Shown here in pieces: positions 33,026-42,500 of a DNA stretch of 64,000 bases. The notes below the pieces were generated by a model. That model was not told the DNA's origin, did not search any database, and was given only the letters and a program-made list of their open reading frames with translations. Source of the stretch: CAXBCP01 sp963974055. Lineage in GTDB: Bacteria > Pseudomonadota > Alphaproteobacteria > MPNO01 > UBA830. Position numbers and translations under genes: made by a program. Positions within the stretch are counted from its first letter, which is position 1. Each line of letters starts with the position of its first letter. Location: NCBI GenBank assembly GCA_963974055.1, contig CAXBCP010000009.1, positions 78,269 to 142,268 of the forward strand. Direction: 5' to 3'.

Positions 33026-33056
33026 AAAAGGCCCGCGGAAAATCCGCGGGCCTTTT
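33026..33056. terminator. Bidirectional rho-independent terminator
   Basis: A GCCCGCGG-AAAAT-CCGCGGGC stem is flanked by A-run and T-run (AAAAAAG before, CTTTT after). It sits between the convergent small lipoprotein gene and rpsD and can end transcription both ways. Confidence 0.9.
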
Positions 33057-33079
33057 GTATTCGGGAATGTCCCTTCGCG

Positions 33080-33694
33080 TCAGCGCGAATAAAATTCGAT
33101 GACGAGGTTCGGTTCCATCTGGACCGGATAGGGTACTTCGGCGAACTGCGGGACGCGGATGAACTTGCCCTGCATCTTGCCGTAATCGACTTCCATGTAT
33201 TCCGGGACGTCGCGCTCGGTCAGCTGACCGGCTTCGAGAACGATCGGAATATTGCGCGACTTTTCGCGGACTTCGATGACATCGCCTTCCTGGACGCGAT
33301 AGGACGGGATGGTCACGCGCACGCCGTTGACCTTGATATGGCCGTGATTGATGAACTGGCGCGACGAAAACACCGTCGGCACGAATTTCATGCGGTACAC
33401 GACGGCATCGAGGCGCTGCTCCAGCAGGCCGATCAGCGCTTCGACCGTATCGCCGCGGCGCTTGACCGCTTCCTGATAGGTGCGGCGGAACTGTTTTTCG
33501 GTGATGTTGCCGTAATAGCCCTTGAGCTTCTGCTTCGCCATCAGCTGGATGCCGAAATCGGTCGGCTTGCGGCGGCGCTGGCCGTGCTGTCCGGGACCGT
33601 ATTCGCGGGTGTTCCAGGGGCTCTTCGGGCGACCCCAGAGATTGCAGCCCAGGCGTCGGTTAATCTTGTACTTCGAGCGCACACGTTTCGACAT
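33080..33694 (-). CDS. rpsD: 30S ribosomal protein S4
   Basis: The 204-residue primary 16S rRNA-binding protein begins SKRVRSKYKINRRLGCNLWG and contains YGPGQHGQRRRKPTDFG, the S4 RNA-binding domain (LEQRLDAVVYRMKFVPT, QFINHGHIKVNG) and ends NLVIEFYSR. GGAGAAAG lies before the ATG. It stands apart from the alpha operon, as in other alphaproteobacteria. Confidence 0.98.
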   Translation of the reverse strand: MSKRVRSKYKINRRLGCNLWGRPKSPWNTREYGPGQHGQRRRKPTDFGIQLMAKQKLKGYYGNITEKQFRRTYQEAVKRRGDTVEALIGLLEQRLDAVVYRMKFVPTVFSSRQFINHGHIKVNGVRVTIPSYRVQEGDVIEVREKSRNIPIVLEAGQLTERDVPEYMEVDYGKMQGKFIRVPQFAEVPYPVQMEPNLVIEFYSR

Positions 33695-33881
33695 GCGGCT
33701 TTCTCCTTCATAATTGTCCCGGTAGTCCAGTTCCGGACCTTGCCGGTGGCGGGATGGCGCGCATATTCTGCGACATCCACATTCCCGGGAATGGCGGCGG
33801 AGTATATGGATCGGCGGCGGCTTGTCAAACTTTTGCTGCACCGCATCGAAATCGCGGTTTTCCGGCGTTTTCAGCCGGTTT

Positions 33882-34622
33882 TCAGCGGCGGTTACGGTCC
33901 CGCCGCATGGACAGGCCGGCGACGATCCCCCGCAGGGTCTTCACTTCCTGGTCGCTGAGCCCGGTGCGGGTGAACATATTGCGGATGTTCCGCACCATGC
34001 GCGGGCGCTTTTCGGGCGGGTAGAGAAACCCGCACTCGTCGAGCTCGGATTCGAGATGTTCGAAGAACGCGAGAAGTTCCTCGCGGGACGCCGGCTGACC
34101 GCTTTTGCGGGTGACCACGCTCAGCGTTTCGGGATCGCCCGCCTGGAACCATTCGTAGCCGATCAGCAGCACGGCCTGGCCGAGATTGATCGACGTGTGT
34201 TCCGGGCTGACGGGGACCATCACGATCGCATCCGACAGCGCGACGTCCTCGTTGTCGAGCCCCTTGGCCTCGCGCCCGAACAGGATGCCGGATTTTTCCC
34301 CCGCCACCGCATTGCCCCGCACGGTGGCCGCCAGCGACCGCGGCGCCAGGACCGGCTTTTCCATGTCGCGCACGCGGGCTGTCGTCGCGTAGAGCCGCTG
34401 CAGGTCCGCGACCGCTTCCGCGGTGCTATCGAATATCTGCGCCTGTTCGAGAATACGTTCGGCGCCGGACGCGGTGTTGATGGCCTGCTGGTTCGGCCAG
34501 GCGCCCTTCGGGGCGACGAGGCGCATGTCGCTCAGCCCGAAATTCATCATGGCGCGCGCGGCGGCGCCGATGTTCTGGCCGAGCGTCGGCCCGACAAGGA
34601 TGATGGCAGGAGGAGCTGACAT
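33882..34622 (-). CDS. trmJ: TrmJ-like tRNA 2'-O-methyltransferase (SPOUT)
   Basis: The 246-residue SpoU-class protein has IILVGPTLGQNIGAAARAMMNFGL at the N-terminus (read as PTLGQNIGAAARAMMNFG), GILFGREAKGLDNEDVALSD and PEHTSINLGQAVLL, the three SPOUT knot motifs. The C-terminal helical extension (about 165-246) is typical of TrmJ, which methylates ribose 32 in the anticodon loop. It follows cimA by 11 nt. Confidence 0.88.
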   Translation of the reverse strand: MSAPPAIILVGPTLGQNIGAAARAMMNFGLSDMRLVAPKGAWPNQQAINTASGAERILEQAQIFDSTAEAVADLQRLYATTARVRDMEKPVLAPRSLAATVRGNAVAGEKSGILFGREAKGLDNEDVALSDAIVMVPVSPEHTSINLGQAVLLIGYEWFQAGDPETLSVVTRKSGQPASREELLAFFEHLESELDECGFLYPPEKRPRMVRNIRNMFTRTGLSDQEVKTLRGIVAGLSMRRDRNRR

Positions 34623-34633
34623 GGGATGCGCCG

Positions 34634-36235
34634 TCAGGCTGCCGTCGCACCGTCGCGGAACAGCTTGTAGGAAATCGAATCCTGCAACGCGTTATACGAC
34701 GCATCGATAATGTTGGTGGACAGCCCGATACAGGACCAGCGCCGGTCGCGGCCGTCGGCGCTTTCGATCATCACGCGCGTGATCGCGCCGGTGCCGTCGC
34801 TCGGCGTGAGAATACGCACCTTGTAGTCGACCAGCCGCATATCGCTCAGTTCCGGATAACTGGCCAGCAGGACCTTGCCGAGCGCGTTGTCGAGCGCGTT
34901 CACCGGCCCGTTGCCCTCTGCCACGGCCATGTGGTGCTCCTTGCCGACATCGACCTTCACGGTCGCTTCGGACAGGGTCACCAGCTCGCCGCGGGCGCTC
35001 CAGCGGCGCTCGTCGAGGACCCGGAACGAGTGCAGCGTATAATATTCGGGCACGTCGCCCAGCGTCCGCCGCGCCAGCAGTTCGAAGCTGGCCTCGGCGC
35101 CGTCATAGGCATAGCCCTCGAATTCGCGTTCCTTCACGATTTCCAGCAGGCGGGGCAGTTTCGGGTTCTTCGGATCGATGTCGAGACCGATTTCCCGGAA
35201 CCGGGCGAGGATATTAGACCGCCCGGACTGGTCGGACACCACGATATGGCGCTGATTGCCGACCCGCTCGGGATCGATATGCTCGTAAGTCGCGGGGTCT
35301 TTTTCGACCGCCGAGACATGCAGCCCGCCCTTGTGGGCAAACGCCGATTCCCCGACATAGGCGGCATTGCGCGACGGCGGCCGGTTGAGCCGTTCGTCCA
35401 GCAGGCGCGATACATGCGTCAGATTGCGCAGGTCGTCATCGGTTACGCCGGTCTCGAACCCCATCTTGATCATCAGGTTGGGGATGATCGCCGTCAGATT
35501 GGCATTGCCGCAGCGTTCGCCCAGACCGTTCAGGGTGCCCTGGATCTGGCGCGCACCGGCATGGACGGCCGCCAGCGAATTGGCGACCGCGTTCTCGGTG
35601 TCGTTGTGGCAGTGGATACCGAGATGCGAGCCCGGCACGTGCTCGCCGATTTCGCGGATGATGCGGTCGACCTCGTGGGGCAAGGTGCCGCCATTGGTGT
35701 CGCACAGCACGATCCAGCGCGCCCCCGCTTCATAGGCGGCCTTGACGCAGGACAGCGCATATTCCGGGTTCGCCTTGTACCCATCGAAAAAATGTTCCGC
35801 GTCGAACAGCGCTTCGCCGGCATGGGTCTTCGCATGGGCGATGGAATCCGAAATCATCTCGATGTTTTCTTCGCGCGGAATTTCCAGCGCGACATCGACA
35901 TGATAGTCCCACGTCTTGCCGACCATGCAGACCGCATCGGTTTTCACGTCGAGCAGCGCCGCGACACCGGGATCGTTTTCGACCGACCGTCCCGGGCGAC
36001 GGGTCATGCCGAACGCGGTGAATTTCGCGCGCTTCAGCGCCGGCGGATCGCGGAAAAACGCGTCGTCCGTCGGGTTCGCTCCCGGCCAGCCGCCTTCGAC
36101 ATAGTCGATGCCGATACCGTCAAGCGCCCGGGCGACGGCCGATTTATCGGCCACCGAGAAATCGACGCCCTGCGTCTGTGCCCCGTCGCGCAACGTTGAA
36201 TCGAACAGGTAAACCCGGTTGGTATTTTCCGACAT
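34634..36235 (-). CDS. cimA: (R)-citramalate synthase
   Basis: The 533-residue enzyme condenses pyruvate with acetyl-CoA, a threonine-independent route to 2-oxobutyrate and isoleucine. It has the DRE-TIM signature LFDSTLRDGAQTQG, LGIHCHNDTENAVANSL and KGGLHVSAVEKDP, with a C-terminal LeuA-type regulatory domain. The length and the DSTLRDGAQ start match the CimA/LeuA2 type and not 2-isopropylmalate synthase. The ATG at 36235 precedes SENTNRVYLF. Confidence 0.9.
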   Translation of the reverse strand: MSENTNRVYLFDSTLRDGAQTQGVDFSVADKSAVARALDGIGIDYVEGGWPGANPTDDAFFRDPPALKRAKFTAFGMTRRPGRSVENDPGVAALLDVKTDAVCMVGKTWDYHVDVALEIPREENIEMISDSIAHAKTHAGEALFDAEHFFDGYKANPEYALSCVKAAYEAGARWIVLCDTNGGTLPHEVDRIIREIGEHVPGSHLGIHCHNDTENAVANSLAAVHAGARQIQGTLNGLGERCGNANLTAIIPNLMIKMGFETGVTDDDLRNLTHVSRLLDERLNRPPSRNAAYVGESAFAHKGGLHVSAVEKDPATYEHIDPERVGNQRHIVVSDQSGRSNILARFREIGLDIDPKNPKLPRLLEIVKEREFEGYAYDGAEASFELLARRTLGDVPEYYTLHSFRVLDERRWSARGELVTLSEATVKVDVGKEHHMAVAEGNGPVNALDNALGKVLLASYPELSDMRLVDYKVRILTPSDGTGAITRVMIESADGRDRRWSCIGLSTNIIDASYNALQDSISYKLFRDGATAA

Positions 36236-36321
36236 CGCCTTAATTTTCCGAATGAAAGCCGGGAACACCTATCAGAGTGGTTCCCGGAGGTAAACGTTTA
36301 TGCCCGCCGCTGCGACAGGCG

Positions 36322-37983
36322 CTAGGACCGGCCCCGGAATGCGTTGACGATGGGGTATCGGCGGTCCCGACCGAACGACCGGCCGGTAATCTTCACCCCC
36401 GGCGGCGCCTGGCGGCGCTTGTATTCGGCCCCCAGCAGCATGCGCCATATCCGCAGGACCAGCGCCCGGTCGTGCCCTTCGGCAACGACGTCGTCAATGC
36501 TGAGATCGCGCTCGTTCAGCCCGGTCAGGATCGCGTCCAGCCGGTCGTAGGGCGGCAGCGTGTCTTCGTCCTTCTGATCGGGTTTCAGCTCGGCAGTCGG
36601 CGGCTTGGTAATAATGTTTTCCGGCACGACCATGCCCGCCGGTCCCAATGCGCCGTCGGGCAGGTTCCGGTTGCGCCAGTGCGACAACTCGAACACCTTG
36701 GTCTTGTAGACGTCCTTCAGGACCGAATAGCCGCCGCACATATCGCCGTAGAGGGTCGCATAACCGACCGACATCTCCGACTTGTTGCCGGTCGAAACCA
36801 CCATGGCGCCTGTCTTGTTCGACAGCGCCATCAGGGTCAGGCCGCGCGACCGGGCCTGGATGTTTTCCTCGGTGGTGTCGGCGTCGCTGCCGGCAAAGGC
36901 CTCGGCCAGCATGTCGTCGAATGCCGCCATCGCCGGCCCGATGGAAATGGAATCGAGCCGCACCCCCAGCAGCGCCGAGGCTTCCGCCGCGTCGTCCAGG
37001 CTTTCCTGCGACGTATATGGCGACGGCATCATCACGCAATGCACACGATCCGGCCCCAGGGCATCGGCGGCAACCGCCGCCGTCAGCGCGGAATCGATAC
37101 CGCCCGACATGCCGATAATCACGCCGGGAAAACCGCTTTTCCGCACGTAATCCCGCAACCCCAGCACCATCGCCGAATAAATAGCCGGGTCGCCGTCGGG
37201 CGGCGGATGACGGTCGGTTTCGGCGCAAACCCAGCCGTCGCCGTCACGGGTCCACGCCGTCACCGTGACGTTCTCGACCCAGGCCGGGGCCTGGGCGCGC
37301 AGCGAGGCGTCGGCGCCGAGCACGAAGGACGCGCCGTCAAAGACAAGCTCGTCCTGTCCGCCGACCTGGTTGACGTAGATCAGCGGCATCCGGCATTCGG
37401 TTGCGCGCGCAACCGCGAGGTTCAGCCGGGTATCCCATTTATCCTGTTCATAGGGCGAGCCGTTGAGCACGGTCAGGATTTCGGCGCCGGATTCCTCGAG
37501 GCATTCGGCGACTTCCTCGGTCCACATGTCTTCGCAGATCATCACGCCGAGCCGGACGCCGCGGAAATTCACCGGCCCCGGCAGCGGTCCCGCCGCGAAA
37601 ACCCGCTTTTCGTCGAAAACGCCGTAATTGGGCAGGTCGTACTTGAACCGCATCGCCGAGATTTCGCCGCCGTCCAGCAGCAACGCCGCGTTATACAGCC
37701 TGCCGTCCTGTACCCACGGGGTGCCGACCAGCATTGCCGGGCCGCCATCGGCGGTCTCCGCGGCGAGGGCCGAAACCTCGCGTTCGATCGTGTCCTGCAC
37801 GATCGGGCGGATCACCAGGTCTTCCGGCGGGTAGCCGCAGACCACGAGTTCGCTGGTAACCACCAGATCGGCGCCGGCCGCCGCCGCATCCGCCCGCGCC
37901 GAGCGCAACAGGGCGGCATTGCCGACGATGTCGCCGACCGTCGGGTTAAGCTGCGCCAGGGCAATTTTAAGAGTGTCGGTCAT
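36322..37983 (-). CDS. nadE: Glutamine-dependent NAD+ synthase
   Basis: The 553-residue enzyme has an N-terminal nitrilase domain (KIALAQLNPTVGD, catalytic Glu in VTSELVVCGYPPEDL, Lys in RFKYDLPNYGVFDEKR, Cys in GVMICEDMW) and a C-terminal synthetase with the P-loop GMSGGIDSALTAAV. It amidates deamido-NAD. It is 17 nt behind the DAHP synthase gene. ATG at 37983 is used; a TTG two codons upstream is possible. Confidence 0.96.
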   Translation of the reverse strand: MTDTLKIALAQLNPTVGDIVGNAALLRSARADAAAAGADLVVTSELVVCGYPPEDLVIRPIVQDTIEREVSALAAETADGGPAMLVGTPWVQDGRLYNAALLLDGGEISAMRFKYDLPNYGVFDEKRVFAAGPLPGPVNFRGVRLGVMICEDMWTEEVAECLEESGAEILTVLNGSPYEQDKWDTRLNLAVARATECRMPLIYVNQVGGQDELVFDGASFVLGADASLRAQAPAWVENVTVTAWTRDGDGWVCAETDRHPPPDGDPAIYSAMVLGLRDYVRKSGFPGVIIGMSGGIDSALTAAVAADALGPDRVHCVMMPSPYTSQESLDDAAEASALLGVRLDSISIGPAMAAFDDMLAEAFAGSDADTTEENIQARSRGLTLMALSNKTGAMVVSTGNKSEMSVGYATLYGDMCGGYSVLKDVYKTKVFELSHWRNRNLPDGALGPAGMVVPENIITKPPTAELKPDQKDEDTLPPYDRLDAILTGLNERDLSIDDVVAEGHDRALVLRIWRMLLGAEYKRRQAPPGVKITGRSFGRDRRYPIVNAFRGRS

Positions 37984-38000
37984 CGGCAATGCGGCAGCGG

Positions 38001-39392
38001 CTATTCAGCCGCCTCCCGCGACGATCCGTTCTGACGGTCGGTTTCGCGTTTCGCTTTCAGGTGTTCGCCGACAAGGAATGCCAGTTCGAGCGACTGCGAC
38101 GCGTTCAGACGCGGATCGCAATGCGTGTGGTATCGGTCAGACAGGCCCTCGTCGGTGATCGCCTGGGCGCCGCCGGTGCATTCTGTGACGTTCTGGCCGG
38201 TCAGTTCGATATGCACGCCGCCCGCATGGGTTCCCTCGGACGCATGCACCGCGAAAAACCCGCGCACCTCCTCGAGAATCCGGTCGAACGGCCGGGTTTT
38301 GTACCCGCTTTGCGCCTTGATGGTGTTGCCGTGCATCGGATCGCAGGTCCACACCACCTTCTTGCCTTCGCGTTCGACGGCACGGACGAGTTCCGGCAGT
38401 TTTTCCTCGACCTGTTCGTGGCCCATCCTGCTGATCAGCACCAGGCGGCCGGGATCGTTCCGCGGGTTCAGGGCATCGATCAGTTCCAGCAAGCCGTCGG
38501 CGGTCTGGCTCGGGCCGGTTTTCAGGCCGATCGGATTGGAAATCCCGCGCATGAAATCGACATGGGCGCTGTCGAGCTGGCGGGTCCGGTCGCCGATCCA
38601 CAACAGGTGCGCCGACGTGTCGTACCAGTCGCCGGAGGTCGAATCGACACGCGTCATGGCCTCTTCGTACCCGAGCAGGAGAGCTTCGTGGCTGGTATAG
38701 AAGTCGGTTTCCCGAAGCTGCGGGGCGACGTCCGACGTCAGCCCGCAGGCCGCCATGAACGTCATCGCCTCGTCGATACGGTCGGCGAGTTCGCTGTATT
38801 TTCGGGCCTGATCGCCCGACGACACGAATTCGAGATTCCAGCGGTGTACTTCGTGCAGATCGGCATAGCCGCCCTGCGCAAAGGCGCGCAGCAGGTTCAG
38901 GGTCGCAGCGGACTGGTTGTACACCTGCACCATGCGTTCCGGATCGGCGGCGCGGCCTTCGGCGGTAAACGCCATGTCGTTGATCATATCGCCGCGATAA
39001 CTGGGCAGCGTCACGCCGCCGACTTCCTCGATATCGGAGGAACGCGGTTTCGCGAACTGCCCGGCCAGACGGCCCACTTTCACGACGGGTTTCCCCGAAG
39101 CGAAGGTCAGCACAACCGCCATCTGCAGCAGCACACGGAACGTATCGCGGATATTGTTCGGATGAAATTCGGCAAAGCTTTCTGCGCAATCGCCGCCCTG
39201 CAGCAGAAATGCCCTGCCTTCCGCCACTTCGGCGAGCTGCGTACGGAGCTTGCGCGCCTCGCCCGCGAACACCAGCGGCGGATACCCGCGCAGTTTGTCT
39301 TCCGCGGCTTTCAGCGCGGCGGTGTCCGGATATTCCGGCACCTGTACGATCGGCTTGTTCCGCCAGCTATCCGGCGACCAGTTGCCCGACAT
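38001..39392 (-). CDS. Class II 3-deoxy-D-arabino-heptulosonate 7-phosphate synthase
   Basis: The 463-residue plant-type (AroA-II) enzyme starts the shikimate pathway from PEP and erythrose 4-phosphate. Landmarks are WSPDSWRNKPIVQVPEYPD, FLLQGGDCAESFAEF, DFMRGISNPIGLKTGP, VWTCDPMHGNT and HAGGVHIELTGQNVTECTGG in part. aroQ at 3.4 kb is another step of the same pathway. The ATG at 39392 begins MSGNWSPDSW. Confidence 0.95.
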   Translation of the reverse strand: MSGNWSPDSWRNKPIVQVPEYPDTAALKAAEDKLRGYPPLVFAGEARKLRTQLAEVAEGRAFLLQGGDCAESFAEFHPNNIRDTFRVLLQMAVVLTFASGKPVVKVGRLAGQFAKPRSSDIEEVGGVTLPSYRGDMINDMAFTAEGRAADPERMVQVYNQSAATLNLLRAFAQGGYADLHEVHRWNLEFVSSGDQARKYSELADRIDEAMTFMAACGLTSDVAPQLRETDFYTSHEALLLGYEEAMTRVDSTSGDWYDTSAHLLWIGDRTRQLDSAHVDFMRGISNPIGLKTGPSQTADGLLELIDALNPRNDPGRLVLISRMGHEQVEEKLPELVRAVEREGKKVVWTCDPMHGNTIKAQSGYKTRPFDRILEEVRGFFAVHASEGTHAGGVHIELTGQNVTECTGGAQAITDEGLSDRYHTHCDPRLNASQSLELAFLVGEHLKAKRETDRQNGSSREAAE

Positions 39393-39556
39393 GGTCAATC
39401 TCTCTTCATCCGAATTTCCCGAAGGCCCGCGTATACGCCGTTTGAGCGTCCATTTCCAGCAAAACCGGCGTTTTTCCAATGCCTTGAGAATAGAACATTA
39501 GGCGAAGATTAACGCAATTCCGGGATTATCGCGGATATTGATCAATATTTCGGAAA

Positions 39557-42500
39557 ATGCCCCCAATGGGCCCTTCAGATACCGACGGCGACCGCTTAGC
39601 GCCGAACCTCGCCCTGACAAACCGCTCCCTGATCGCGACGGCATCGCTGCTCGCGCTCGTCGCGCTGTTTGCCTGCTGGTTCGGCGCGCGGGAGGTCATC
39701 AACGGGATCGTCAATTACGAAGGGCGCGCAGCCGCGGAGAACTGGGCCGAAGCCTTCGCGCACACACTGGAAGACCGGAACACAGTTGACGACACAAAGC
39801 CGATATCGCCGTATTCCGGCGCAGCGAATCCGGCCAGGTTCATCGCGCTGGACAACGCCATCTTCGATGGAAAGATCGTCGGATACCGCATCTACAATCG
39901 CCAGGGCCTGATCGTCGCCACTTCCAATTTCATGGAAATCGGCAACGAAGCGGAAACCCCGGAGATGCGGCAGGCGATCGAACACGGCCATACCTTTTCG
40001 CGACTTGTCGCCGACGACAACGCGGAAACCATAAGCAAGGCCCTCGCGCCGTTGATCGACGCCGGAAACCTCAAAGGCGCCATCCAGATCGAATTCGACG
40101 CCACCCAGCGCGCTGCGCAACTCAACCGTCTCCGTTATCTGGCCTTTGGCGCCCTGGCAATCCTGCTCGCGGCGGTCATGACAATCCTGGGCTTCGTCGT
40201 CCGGCGAACGCTACGCCGGCACAAAAGCGTAAGTCGGGAGCTGAACCGAAACGTCCACCAGCATCGCCGTTTGCTTGAGGAAGCGCCCGACTCGATGGTG
40301 ATCCACAATACGAAGCAGATACTTTACGCGAATGCCGCGGCAGCGGCACTTCACGGCGCGGACTCGCCGGAAGATCTGGTCGGTCTCAATCCCGACGTGC
40401 TGATTCCCGAACACCAGGACGCCCTGATCCGCAAAAACCGGCTGAAAGCACTTCGTGACGGCGAGGTCCCCAGCACCGAAACGATCGGTCGCCGGCGGCT
40501 CGATGGAACTGTCGTCCAAGCCGATACATTGGGGATTCCGATCGAATGGAACGGCGAGAGCTGCCTCCTCATACAATCCAGGGATATGACCGTAACCCGC
40601 GCCCATCAACGCCGGATCGCGGAACGCGAAGCGCAACTCAGCGCGTTCATGGAGAACACCCAATCGGTAATGTTCGTAAAGAGCCTGGATGGCCGCCTGG
40701 AAATGGTGAACCGGAAGTTCGAAGAATTTTACGGTGTCTCGAAAAGAGACGTCATCGGAAAAAAAACCGAGGCCTGGGCGGAACAAAGCCTCGTAGATCA
40801 GTTCGTGGCCGAAGACCGGACGATTATCGCGACCGGAACCCCCGAATCCCTCGAAGCACTTCTAACGCGTGCAGACGGAGAAAAGCGGACGATCCGGTAC
40901 GAGAAATTCCCCATCAGAGACTGTGACGGCGCATTTGCCGGGATAGGCTGCGTCAGCACCGACATAACAGATATCAAAAACCGGGAAATTTTCAGCCGCA
41001 ACGCCCAGGCCCGGGCAGAACAGACCCAGGCACAGCTCAGCGCCTTCATGAATCACTCGCCGACCAGCATGTATCTGAAAGACCGCGATCTCAAGATAAC
41101 AATGGTCAATCGCCCCTATGAGCGGTTCTTCGGGTTAACCGCAAGCGAGATGATCGGTTCGCGGGTCGATAAATGGCTGCCGAAACAGGTTGCCGATGAA
41201 GTCGACACACTGGACCTGGAGATACTGCGGACGGGCGAAAAGATCGACATGGAGGCCCAACTCACAAATGCAGACGGAGAGTCCCGGACTCTGCTTTACA
41301 CCAAGTTCCCGGTTTACGCGCCGAACGGAGATATTGTCGGTGTCGGCGGCATTAACAGGGATGTCACGGACCAGCGCCGGCAGGAAGCGGAAGTCAAAGA
41401 AACCCAGGCGCAGTTATCCGCGTATATCGATCATATTCCGATGATGGTCATGCTGCTGGACCGGGATTCCCGTATCCTGATGGTGAACAGGCAGTACGAG
41501 AAATTCTTCGACGTCACCGCCGATGAAATGATCGGGACATATAGCGGCGCCAGGTTCAACGACCGCCAACGCCGGATCGCTACCGAGGAAACAGCGCAAG
41601 TCCACCACAACCTGGAAACCTCGGAGCGGATCATACCGCTGGTCAACGCCGCCGGCGAAGAACGACAGATGCACACGATAAAATTTCCGATCGTCGCAGG
41701 CGAAAATATTCCCGTCGCAGTCGGCGTAGTGCTGTCGGACATCACGGAACAAAGGCAACACGAACGCGAACTCCAATCCGCCCGCGACGCCGCGGAGGCC
41801 GCCAACCGGGCGAAGACGGCGTTTCTCGCGAATATGAGCCATGAAATACGTACTCCCATGAACGGCGTCTTCGGCATGGCCGACCTGCTCGCCCAGTCCG
41901 CCCTGTCCCAGGATCAGCAACGCTATCTGAATACCATCCGGCGGTCGGGGGAGTCCCTGTTGGGGGTTATCAACAACGTTCTCGACGTCTCCCGGATCGA
42001 AGCGGGAGAATTCCGGCTCGATACCGCCACATTCAATATCCACGACGTCATCGCCGACGCAGTCGAACTGTTTTCGGAAAACGCCGCCGCGAAGAACATT
42101 TTCATCGCACACAAAGTTCACGACAATGTGCCGCGCTGGGTTCGGGGCGATTCCGTCAGGCTCCGGCAGGTCCTCATCAACCTCATCGGCAATGCGATCA
42201 AATTCACCAAGGACGGCGCTGTGGTCGTCAGCGCGGTGCGTGTGGGCGGTACGGACGGCGACGCGCTCATCCGGTTCGAAGTCATGGATACCGGGATCGG
42301 CATCGAACGCGAAAAAATTGTCAGCCTGTTCAATCCATTCCAGCAGGCAGACAGCTCGATCACCCGAAAATATGGCGGCACAGGTCTCGGCCTGTCGATC
42401 GCCAATCACATCGTCAAACTGATGGGCGGCCGCATCGATATCGACAGTCAGCCGAACGAAGGGTCGAGCTTCCAGTTCTCCATCGACCTTAAAATTGACG

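Noticed and set aside
36277..38034. Plus-strand long frame over nadE
   Set aside because: Antisense shadow of NAD synthase.
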